Source of the DNA: Prevotella sp. UBA5379
GTDB lineage: Bacteria; Bacteroidota; Bacteroidia; Bacteroidales; Bacteroidaceae
Assembly (NCBI GenBank): GCA_002409785.1
Contig: DHOX01000077.1
Location: 7,828-21,353, forward strand
Length of the DNA stretch: 13,526 bases
Reading direction: 5' to 3'
The position numbers were made by a program, and so were the translations under genes. Shown here one piece after another: positions 6,948 through 12,335 of the stretch; position 1 is the stretch's first letter, and every line of letters starts with the position of its first letter. The notes beneath the pieces are model-generated. The model made no database searches. It worked only from the letters and a program-made list of their open reading frames with translations, and was not told where the DNA came from.

Positions 6948-8423
6948 ATGGAGACTATTTATTCATTATTCAAGTTGCAAGTGAACACTTGTCCTGACGC
7001 TTTGGCAGTAATGGACGATCACCGGCAGCTCACCTTTGCCCAACTGGATCAACTCATTGATACCATTGCTTCTAAATTCTTGAATAATCACCCGAAGTTT
7101 ATCGGTATCGTGATGGATCACAGCGTAGAGATGATAGCCTCCATTCTTGCAGTCATCAAGGTAGGAGCAGCATATATTCCTGCCGAACCATCTTTCCCTA
7201 TTGAGCGGATCCGTTATATGATGAAGGAATGCGATATTGACTTTCTCATCACTCAGCGGAAATATGCAGCAGGCATAGATGACGGATTCCGCAAACTGCT
7301 TATAGAACAGGGACAGGAGTGCCGGACAGATATCTATATCGACGACATGTCGGAACCGGAAGGGCTGGCTTATGTCCTGTATACTTCAGGGACATCAGGT
7401 GAGCCCAAAGGGGTATGTGTCAGCAACCATAATGTCTGTCATTACGTGCACGCCTTCCAGAATGAATTTCATCCCAAAGAGGGTGACCGTATGCTCCAAT
7501 ATTCGGTGTGCTCATTTGATATTTTCGTAGAAGAGATGTATACGACGCTCCTTTCCGGGGCTGCACTCTGTATCCCGTCGGAGAAGACGAAGGCGGATAT
7601 TCCTACATTGATGAATTATATTGAAAGTAACGGGATCACGGAGCTGAGCGGATTCCCTTACCTGCTGCTGGAGATGAACAAACTGGAACGTATCCCTGCC
7701 AGTCTCAGACTGCTGATCAGTGGAGGTGACGTATTGCGAAAGAAGTATGTCACGCATCTCTTGTCTCAGGTACTGGTATATAATACATACGGTCCTTCGG
7801 AAACTACTGTGTGTGCTTCCTATTATAGATGCAACGACGGTTATGCGCTGGATGATGGCACTTATCCCATCGGCAAACCTGTGTCAGGGGTGGAGATCAC
7901 TATCCAGGACGAAAACGGAAAAGTGGTGAAGGATGGAGAGACTGGTGAAATCTGTATCTACGGCGATGGTGTATCACAGGGATATGTAGGCAATAAACCT
8001 GAACAGGAGAATTTTATAGAACTTGGAAAGGGGCAGCGGATGTATAAGAGCGGGGATCTCGGCTATATCCTTCCTGACGGTAATATTGCCTTTCTCCGTC
8101 GGAAGGATAAGCAGGTGATGATTCTCGGTAAACGTGTGGAGTGTGATGAAGTCGAGAACCTGCTCAATACCTGCAAAGAGGTAGAGAAGGGGGTTGTCTG
8201 TGCTTATACTGACCGCAACCAACTGTCATATCTTGTGGCTTATATCGTACCGCGGGATGAAGATAACTTCGACTATCACGAACTTCGCAGGAAGCTCTCC
8301 CGGTATCTTACTCCATTCATGATACCGGAATTTTTTGTCAAGATGTCATCGCTGCCTATAACTGCAAACGGGAAGGTGGACCGTAAGGCATTGCCTGTCG
8401 TGTTGAAAGAATGGAAAATATAA
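6948..8423 (+). CDS. Stand-alone amino-acid adenylation enzyme (NRPS A domain, no carrier domain)
   Basis: An AMP-binding, ANL-superfamily enzyme that should activate an amino acid with ATP to the aminoacyl-adenylate. All NRPS core motifs can be read: A1 LTFAQL (28-33); A2 VIKVGAAYIPAEP (69-81); A3, the P-loop, LAYVLYTSGTSGEPKG (140-155); A4 SFDIFVEE (189-196); A5 NTYGPSE (279-285); A6 GEICIYGDGVSQGYV (333-347); A7 YKSGDL (366-371); A8 RRKDKQVMILGKRVE (384-398); A9 LTPFMIP (454-460); A10 NGKVDR (474-479) with catalytic Lys476. Aligned by eye to GrsA, the binding-pocket code is D191, I192, E195, S234, I257, G259, T280, V288, C289, K476. The acidic E195 suggests a basic substrate such as lysine or ornithine. 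The protein ends 15 residues after Lys476, so there is no thiolation domain; the length (491) resembles DltA-type free-standing enzymes. It is the first gene of a tight cassette, 4 bases before a GNAT gene. A carrier protein may act in trans, or the adenylate may be used directly. Confidence 0.93.
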   Translation: METIYSLFKLQVNTCPDALAVMDDHRQLTFAQLDQLIDTIASKFLNNHPKFIGIVMDHSVEMIASILAVIKVGAAYIPAEPSFPIERIRYMMKECDIDFLITQRKYAAGIDDGFRKLLIEQGQECRTDIYIDDMSEPEGLAYVLYTSGTSGEPKGVCVSNHNVCHYVHAFQNEFHPKEGDRMLQYSVCSFDIFVEEMYTTLLSGAALCIPSEKTKADIPTLMNYIESNGITELSGFPYLLLEMNKLERIPASLRLLISGGDVLRKKYVTHLLSQVLVYNTYGPSETTVCASYYRCNDGYALDDGTYPIGKPVSGVEITIQDENGKVVKDGETGEICIYGDGVSQGYVGNKPEQENFIELGKGQRMYKSGDLGYILPDGNIAFLRRKDKQVMILGKRVECDEVENLLNTCKEVEKGVVCAYTDRNQLSYLVAYIVPRDEDNFDYHELRRKLSRYLTPFMIPEFFVKMSSLPITANGKVDRKALPVVLKEWKI

Positions 8424-8427
8424 GAAT

Positions 8428-8898
8428 ATGGAAAAAATCATCATCACCCGTGCCGGGCTGGAAGAGATGAACAGCCTGATGGAATGGCGGATGGAAGTAT
8501 TGCATCATGTGTTCTCGCTGCCCGATGATCTGGATACGACCCTACTGGAAGCTGAGAACCGTCGTTATTACCAGCAGCAGATTCCCCGCGGAGGGCATAT
8601 CGCCTGTTTTGCCCGAATCGGCAAGGTGACAGTAGGGTGCGGAGGTGTCTGTATCTATGAAGAAATGCCTTCTCCAGACAATGCCAATGGCAAGTGTGCT
8701 TATCTGATGAATATTTATTGCCGGGAACCTTACCGGCATCGCGGGGTAGGACACGCCATTGTCCGCTGGCTTGTAGGACAGGTTCAAGACCAGGAGATCA
8801 GGAAAATCTATCTGGAGACATCAGACAGCGGACGCCCGCTTTATCAGTCACTGGGGTTCAAGGATATGAAAGATATGATGCACATAGAAGAGTCATGA
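8428..8898 (+). CDS. GNAT-family N-acyltransferase
   Basis: A 156-residue GCN5-related acyltransferase. The acyl-CoA pyrophosphate loop is visible as RHRGVGHA (103-110), fitting the R-x-x-G-x-G/A rule, after the strand CAYLMNIYC (90-98). The motif-B region IYLETSDSGRPLYQSLGF (127-144) ends in the usual YxxxGF. The family moves an acetyl or other acyl group from CoA, or sometimes from a carrier protein, onto an amine. The gene starts 4 bases after the adenylation gene and its stop overlaps the ATG of the esterase gene (ATGA), so the three are almost certainly translated from one message. By context the acceptor may be the amino acid, or an amino-acid-derived product, made with the upstream enzyme; this is inference. 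Three cysteines (60, 71, 75) near the middle are not a family hallmark. Confidence 0.88.
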   Translation: MEKIIITRAGLEEMNSLMEWRMEVLHHVFSLPDDLDTTLLEAENRRYYQQQIPRGGHIACFARIGKVTVGCGGVCIYEEMPSPDNANGKCAYLMNIYCREPYRHRGVGHAIVRWLVGQVQDQEIRKIYLETSDSGRPLYQSLGFKDMKDMMHIEES

Positions 8899-9584
8899 AA
8901 AATCTGAAAAAAGAAACCACACAGATTGGAAACCGGTTTTGCAGAGTCTACGCCATGGACAGCCCTTCCTTCCTGCTCATTCAGTCAATGGGACAACAGG
9001 AGGTTATGGGTATGGACCATGAAGTGAAACTGATCGAACAGGGAAGCCGTAAGGCGTTTGTCATGGCTGCCTTCGAGATTTCCGACTGGGAGAGAGAACT
9101 GACACCATGGCCTGATCCGGCTGTATCAAAGGATCCAACGGTGGGGTTGTGTGCCAGGGAGACCTTGTCATACGTTGAACAGCACTTATTACTGTGGTTA
9201 TACCAGCATTATGGAAATCTACCCTGCATTATCGGCGGTTACTCTCTGGGGGCATTGTTCGCCCTGTGGGCGTCATCAGAATCAGACTCTTTCGAGGGAG
9301 TGGCAGCTTCTTCACCTTCTATATGGATCAGGGACTGGCTGGAATATTCGCAGGCACACCCTACAAGGGCAAAACATGTATACATGAGCCTTGGAGACAA
9401 GGAGGAGTTTGTGAAGGATAAAGCGATTTCACAAGTAGGCAACAATGTACGGGAGTATCACAAGGCATTGATTTCCCAACTGGGAAAATCCGGTACGGTA
9501 TTGGAATGGAACAGGGGTGGCCATTACCAGAACGGGGATGTACGGACAGCCAGAGGTTTTGCCTGGAACTTGAACGTGTTATAA
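8895..9584 (+). CDS. Alpha/beta-hydrolase fold serine esterase
   Basis: A 229-residue hydrolase. The nucleophile elbow G-Y-S-L-G (115-119) sets Ser117; the acid is probably Asp168 in SLGDKEEF and the base His210 in RGGHYQNG, all in the right order. The segment VAASSPSIWIRD after the elbow resembles the esterase D / putative esterase group (Fes- and IroE-like) more than type II thioesterases, which usually carry G-H-S-M-G. There is no signal peptide, so it is cytoplasmic. The start at 8895 was chosen because it overlaps the GNAT stop as ATGA and gives a normal N-terminus; the frame stays open to 8694, but that part is a shadow of the GNAT gene. As the last gene of the cassette, it may hydrolyse an ester or amide, or release a product made by the upstream enzymes. 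The substrate is unknown. Confidence 0.85.
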   Translation: MKNLKKETTQIGNRFCRVYAMDSPSFLLIQSMGQQEVMGMDHEVKLIEQGSRKAFVMAAFEISDWERELTPWPDPAVSKDPTVGLCARETLSYVEQHLLLWLYQHYGNLPCIIGGYSLGALFALWASSESDSFEGVAASSPSIWIRDWLEYSQAHPTRAKHVYMSLGDKEEFVKDKAISQVGNNVREYHKALISQLGKSGTVLEWNRGGHYQNGDVRTARGFAWNLNVL

Positions 9585-9620
9585 TTTTTTATTCACAGAT
9601 ACTTGAATAGTTGATAATTT

Positions 9621-9722
9621 GCCTTGCCATTATTTCTTGGTATGTCTATAGGCATTATCCTATAAGGACAGGTTCCTTAGCAATGGCATACGGTTCATCT
9701 CTCTAACCGTTAGCAATAAGGC
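9621..9722. other. Intergenic segment with nested inverted repeats (possible structured RNA)
   Basis: About 100 bases between convergent genes can be drawn as a branched fold. The outer stem is GCCTT (9621-9625) with AAGGC (9718-9722). A second stem is TGCCATT (9625-9631) with AATGGCA (9682-9688); it shares one base with the outer stem. Inside it lie hairpins TATAGG/CCTATA (9647-9652, 9659-9664) and AGGA/TCCT (9665-9668, 9674-9677). A separate hairpin is ACGGTT/AACCGT (9690-9695, 9705-9710). The octamer TTAGCAAT occurs twice (9677-9684, 9710-9717). It is not a tRNA. It could be a 3'-end structure of the cassette mRNA, a small RNA or a mobile-element remnant, or partly chance. Confidence 0.35.
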
Positions 9723-9794
9723 CCTATGAGGTTGAAATAGTTTAAGCTCAAATAAAAACGGCATATTTAGGATCATTTTATAAAGTTGGATTAT

Positions 9795-9837
9795 TTGTTT
9801 GAGGAATAAAGTAGCTCAAATAATATGATTATTTTTT
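9795..9837 (+). terminator. Possible terminator after the esterase gene
   Basis: TTGTTTGAG (9795-9803) pairs with CTCAAATAA (9815-9823), including one G-U pair, around an 11-base loop. An A+T-rich stretch with six Ts (9832-9837) follows. The T-run starts eight bases after the stem, which makes it weak. It lies some 210 bases past the esterase stop, so any structured RNA at 9621-9722 would be part of the same transcript. Confidence 0.45.
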
Positions 9838-9859
9838 ACAGTATATTCTCTTAGAGTCT

Positions 9860-10207
9860 TTACACCTGATAGTCTGTAATTCCCAGACGGTTTCCTGACG
9901 GGTCGTCGAACTCCACAGCCCAGCCTGTCGGTATCCTGAAAGGTTCAGACAAGAAGTGTACACCTTTTGCCTTCATTTCCAGACAGACTTTCCGCACATC
10001 TTCCACCTCTATCCATATAGCAGGTCTGGCATCGGGATATTTGTGTTTGTCCTTGATAATAATAGCCGGTTCATCTTTTCCGATACGATAGGCCGTCATG
10101 CCTTTTTCAGGAAAGTCAAATTTCACGCGCAGGCCTAAAGTCTGTGAATAAAACTTCCGTGCCTCTTCAAAATCATCCGCAGGAAGAAAATAATTATCAG
10201 TTTTCAT
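9860..10207 (-). CDS. VOC-superfamily (glyoxalase/bleomycin-resistance fold) protein
   Basis: A 115-residue, single-module VOC protein. The family signature is clear: an N-terminal DDFEEARKFYSQTLGLRVKFD (about 11-31), a middle strand WIEVEDVRKVCLEMKAKGVHFLSEP (about 65-89) and the closing VEFDDPSGNRLGITDY (98-113). Members are metal enzymes such as lyases and dioxygenases, or binding and immunity proteins. The usual last metal ligand, Glu after D-P-x-G-N-x-L, is Gly109 here, which argues against classic glyoxalase I chemistry, though Glu99 and Glu67 remain. The gene starts 6 bases after the stop of the small acetyltransferase gene and is the last of the minus-strand yaaA operon. Its substrate cannot be predicted. 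Confidence 0.88.
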   Translation of the reverse strand: MKTDNYFLPADDFEEARKFYSQTLGLRVKFDFPEKGMTAYRIGKDEPAIIIKDKHKYPDARPAIWIEVEDVRKVCLEMKAKGVHFLSEPFRIPTGWAVEFDDPSGNRLGITDYQV

Positions 10208-10213
10208 ACACTA

Positions 10214-10471
10214 TTATTTGTCAATATGATGTCTTTTCAGCCAGATTGCGGCATAGGAGCAAGTAGCCGTTATCTGCAACCCCTCTTCCCGGGAATAGTT
10301 ATAGACATATTCGACCAGTTTTGAGGCAATACCTTGTCCTCCAAGTGGTTCAGGCACATAAGTATGAAAGATGTCCACGGTGCCATCCGTCAGCTCATAC
10401 CTTACTTCTGCGGTGTAGCCATTCAGTTCCGTCCACACCCTTTGATTCTTTTTGTCGTGATGAATATCCAT
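10214..10471 (-). CDS. Small COG2388-type GNAT N-acetyltransferase (NATD1-like)
   Basis: A short GNAT-like protein of the COG2388 / GNAT_acetyltr_2 type. Conserved parts are the Y-x-L-T-D-G turn (25-30), IFHTYVPEPLGGQGIASKLV (34-53, with the acetyl-CoA loop at GGQGIA) and the closing TATCSYAAIWLKRH (68-81) with the family's conserved Cys71. The start chosen is the ATG at 10471, which gives 85 residues and fits the family length. The frame stays open up to 10555, but the extra part overlaps the 3' end of yaaA and is unlike the family. It lies 13 bases after yaaA and 6 bases before the VOC gene. The physiological acceptor of this family in bacteria is not established as far as I know. Confidence 0.85.
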   Translation of the reverse strand: MDIHHDKKNQRVWTELNGYTAEVRYELTDGTVDIFHTYVPEPLGGQGIASKLVEYVYNYSREEGLQITATCSYAAIWLKRHHIDK

Positions 10472-10484
10472 AATACGAATAAGT

Positions 10485-11246
10485 TTATGAAATAATAAAA
10501 TTCGGATGATGATCATCCCCATACCGGTCCGTATAGGCGAACCCTTCATGTTCAAATGAGGTAAGTTCCTGTGGGTTCCGGATCCTGTTTTGGATCAGAT
10601 ACCGCGCCATAGCCCCTCGACAGGTCTTGGTATATACGACGATGGTCTTCGGCCTGCCCTCCTTTATGATAGAGAACCGGGGCTGGATGATGTGTAGTTC
10701 GCTTTGGATCCTTTTCCAGTCAAACAGGAGTTTCATCTCTTCAGAGGCAAGATATACCAGGATACCGTCATCGGCCTTAACGCTGTCCAGAAGCAGATCA
10801 GTGAGACGACTTCTCCAGAAATCAAACAATGTCTTTCCTCCTGCAGCTTCAAGTGTGACTTTTCCTTCCAGGCGATAGGGGCGAATCAAGTCCATGGGAC
10901 GGAGCAGGCCATACAAAAAAGAGGTAATCCATACATGAGACTGCGTGTAGCGGAAGTCCTGAATGGTAAAAGTGCAAGGCTTAAGATATTTGAACACCTG
11001 ACCGTAATAAGCAAAAATGGCAGGGAGCTCGTGTCCTTCGTCAAAGAAATGAAGATAGTGTAATTTGGTTTCTGAAGCGAGATGCGGATTACAGTCTAGA
11101 GCCCTTGACAGTTGATCGGCTGGCCATCGTCCCAGTTCCAGGGCAAATCTCCCTGCCTCATTCTTAAAACGGGGCAAGGTGGTAAAGGGCGGCCGGGCAG
11201 TCGTAACCTCCCGCATAGTCTTGGCACAGGAAAGGATAATCTGCAT
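10485..11246 (-). CDS. yaaA: YaaA/DUF328 peroxide stress resistance protein
   Basis: A 253-residue member of the UPF0246/YaaA family, close to the 258 of E. coli YaaA. In E. coli it limits iron-driven DNA damage during hydrogen peroxide stress, and the fold binds DNA. Matches include the N-terminal MQIILSCAKTM (family I-S-P-A-K-T), FAYYGQVFKYL, the block LYGLLRPMDLIRPYRLE (111-127), LVYLASEEM (family L-A-S-x-E-Y) and YTKTCRGAMARYLI (205-218). The start at 11246 was chosen because the next in-frame ATG upstream (11300) would sit inside the promoter at 11270-11301 and add a tail foreign to the family. The ISP to LSC change in the N-terminal motif is a local variation. It is the first gene of an apparent operon with a small acetyltransferase and a VOC protein. 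Confidence 0.95.
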   Translation of the reverse strand: MQIILSCAKTMREVTTARPPFTTLPRFKNEAGRFALELGRWPADQLSRALDCNPHLASETKLHYLHFFDEGHELPAIFAYYGQVFKYLKPCTFTIQDFRYTQSHVWITSFLYGLLRPMDLIRPYRLEGKVTLEAAGGKTLFDFWRSRLTDLLLDSVKADDGILVYLASEEMKLLFDWKRIQSELHIIQPRFSIIKEGRPKTIVVYTKTCRGAMARYLIQNRIRNPQELTSFEHEGFAYTDRYGDDHHPNFIIS

Positions 11247-11269
11247 AATACTGAACGTCTTTGTTTTTG

Positions 11270-11301
11270 CGAAGATAATGGATTTACTCTGATTCACCAA
11301 A
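11270..11301 (-). promoter_or_regulatory. Promoter of the yaaA operon (TTTG-N20-TATCTTCG)
   Basis: Read on the minus strand, TTTG (11301-11298) is followed after exactly 20 bases by TATCTTCG (11277-11270), one base off the -7 consensus TAnnTTTG. This is the most complete Bacteroidetes-type promoter in the window. Transcription would begin about 17 bases before the ATG at 11246, which rules out the longer yaaA start at 11300. Confidence 0.65.
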
Positions 11302-11359
11302 TAAATTGGCTTTTTTCTTATCCCCCACGACTTATCTGATAACCATTGGGCGGTGGCAT

Positions 11360-12214
11360 TTATCCATTATCCGGCTCAGCATGCACAACGGTGGTACATC
11401 TCGGAATCAAAGATGCTATATCCTTTTCTATTCTACTGCATATACAATGTGCTGTCTCGAGATCTGTATGGGGATGAATATGCACATTTACCTCAACAAA
11501 CGTATCAGGTCCTGCAACACGTATTTTCAAATCATGATAACACACAATATCCTTATTGGATTTTAGTCTGGACTCAACCTTCTCGGTCAGTCCGTCTGGC
11601 ACCTTGTCAAGCAATACGTCAATAGCCCTCTTGCCCAGGCGGTAAGAGATTCCCAAGACGATGACGGCCACCCCTAATGCAGAAATGGCATCGGCCTTAT
11701 GGTAACCGAAGTTGGCACATATCAGTCCCAGCAGGACTACTCCGGAACTGAGAATGTCAGTGGAAAAATGTATGGCATCTGCCTCAAGAGCCTGACTGTT
11801 ATCGCGCTTTGCAACCTTGAAGAGCATCCGGGAACGACCGATGTCCACGGCCATGGCGGTCAGGACGACAAGATAGCTCCATACGGTTACGCGTATAGCC
11901 GTATTACCTGAGATCAAACGGCTGATCGCCCCATAAATAATCCATACGCAGGTGATGACAAGCAGTATGGATTCGAAGAAAGCTGAAAGATTTTCTATCT
12001 TTCCATGACCATACTGATGTTCCTTATCTGCTGGTTTGTCTGATATGCTTACGGAGACAAAAGTAATCACGGCAGCTAACAGGTCCAGAAGGGAGTGGAG
12101 TGCTTCTGAGATAATTCCCAGACTGGAAGTGAGAATGCCGACAATAAACTTCATAGTAGTCAGGAATACGGCTGCGATGATTGAGGTTAAAGCTGCTTTT
12201 TTCTTGCTTGTCAT
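11360..12214 (-). CDS. Cation diffusion facilitator (CDF) metal efflux transporter, zinc-type
   Basis: A 284-residue CDF antiporter of the inner membrane that exports divalent metal ions in exchange for protons. About six membrane segments cover residues 7-205. The metal site is visible twice: H40-S-L-L-D44 in TM2 and H149-F-S-T-D153 in TM5. A histidine at the first position in TM2 usually goes with zinc (or Zn/Cd) selectivity, whereas D-x-x-x-D types are broader. The signature HQYGHGKIENL (66-76) follows TM2. The C-terminal cytoplasmic domain (about 210-284) has VEVNVHIHPHTDLETAH and ends in VVHAEPDNG, the usual histidine-bearing metal-sensing region. The MFS gene ends 118 bases upstream, and the space between holds a likely promoter and a structured leader. 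yaaA follows after 113 bases with its own promoter, so this gene is probably transcribed alone. Confidence 0.93.
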   Translation of the reverse strand: MTSKKKAALTSIIAAVFLTTMKFIVGILTSSLGIISEALHSLLDLLAAVITFVSVSISDKPADKEHQYGHGKIENLSAFFESILLVITCVWIIYGAISRLISGNTAIRVTVWSYLVVLTAMAVDIGRSRMLFKVAKRDNSQALEADAIHFSTDILSSGVVLLGLICANFGYHKADAISALGVAVIVLGISYRLGKRAIDVLLDKVPDGLTEKVESRLKSNKDIVCYHDLKIRVAGPDTFVEVNVHIHPHTDLETAHCICSRIEKDIASLIPRCTTVVHAEPDNG

Positions 12215-12244
12215 AATCTGTATATTAAAAGATGCCTATAAATG

Positions 12245-12285
12245 AAGGGAACACAAGGATATATTTCCCTTAATCCTGCTTCCCT
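12245..12285 (-). promoter_or_regulatory. Hairpin with alternative partner in the CDF leader
   Basis: AAGGGAA (12245-12251) pairs perfectly with TTCCCTT (12265-12271) around a 13-base loop. Six of its bases (AGGGAA, 12246-12251) can instead pair with a second TTCCCT at 12280-12285, so two folds are possible. It lies between the MFS stop and the CDF start. It could be the MFS terminator, although no good T-run follows, or a leader element controlling CDF expression. Confidence 0.4.
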
Positions 12286-12299
12286 CGAATTTAAATTCG
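12286..12299. promoter_or_regulatory. 14-base perfect palindrome CGAATTTAAATTCG, operator candidate
   Basis: A perfect palindrome located between the candidate CDF -7 element (12328-12335) and the CDF start at 12214. Position and symmetry suit a dimeric regulator binding just downstream of the transcription start. As an RNA it would have no room for a loop, so a DNA-binding site is the more likely reading. No metalloregulator gene is in the window. Confidence 0.4.
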
Positions 12300-12327
12300 T
12301 AAAAATATGAACAAAAGTTGATCTGTG

Positions 12328-12335
12328 CAAATTTA
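12328..12335 (-). promoter_or_regulatory. Candidate -7 element (TAAATTTG) for the CDF gene
   Basis: Read on the minus strand this is TAAATTTG, an exact TAnnTTTG match, and it overlaps the stop codon of the MFS gene (12333-12335). It would give the CDF transcript a leader of a little over 100 bases. I see no TTTG -33 element upstream, so it may be a chance match in A+T-rich sequence. Confidence 0.4.

Noticed and set aside
6948..8423. Calling the adenylation enzyme DltA (D-alanine ligase)
   Set aside because: The length is similar, but the A4 motif F-D-I-F-V-E-E and the pocket residues fit NRPS domains with an acidic pocket better. No dltB, dltC or dltD partner is present.
8694..8894. N-terminal extension of the esterase, open in frame back to 8694
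   Set aside because: This part lies inside the GNAT gene and reads as a low-complexity shadow (Arg/Ser/Pro-rich). The ATGA overlap at 8895 is the natural coupled start.
9621..9722. Reading the nested repeats as a tRNA or an integron attachment site
   Set aside because: There is no anticodon arm, T-loop consensus or CCA-like end, and no recombinase or core-site motif nearby; the stem lengths do not fit either.
10472..10555. Longer start for the small acetyltransferase
   Set aside because: The 28 extra residues overlap the end of yaaA and do not belong to the family. The ATG at 10471 gives the normal length.
10704..11063. Plus-strand open frame of 119 codons opposite yaaA
   Set aside because: YaaA matches its family along its full length on the minus strand, and the opposite frame resembles nothing known.
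11306..11625. Two overlapping plus-strand open frames opposite the end of the CDF gene
   Set aside because: They are antisense to the conserved cytoplasmic domain of the CDF protein and have no start signals or recognisable sequence.
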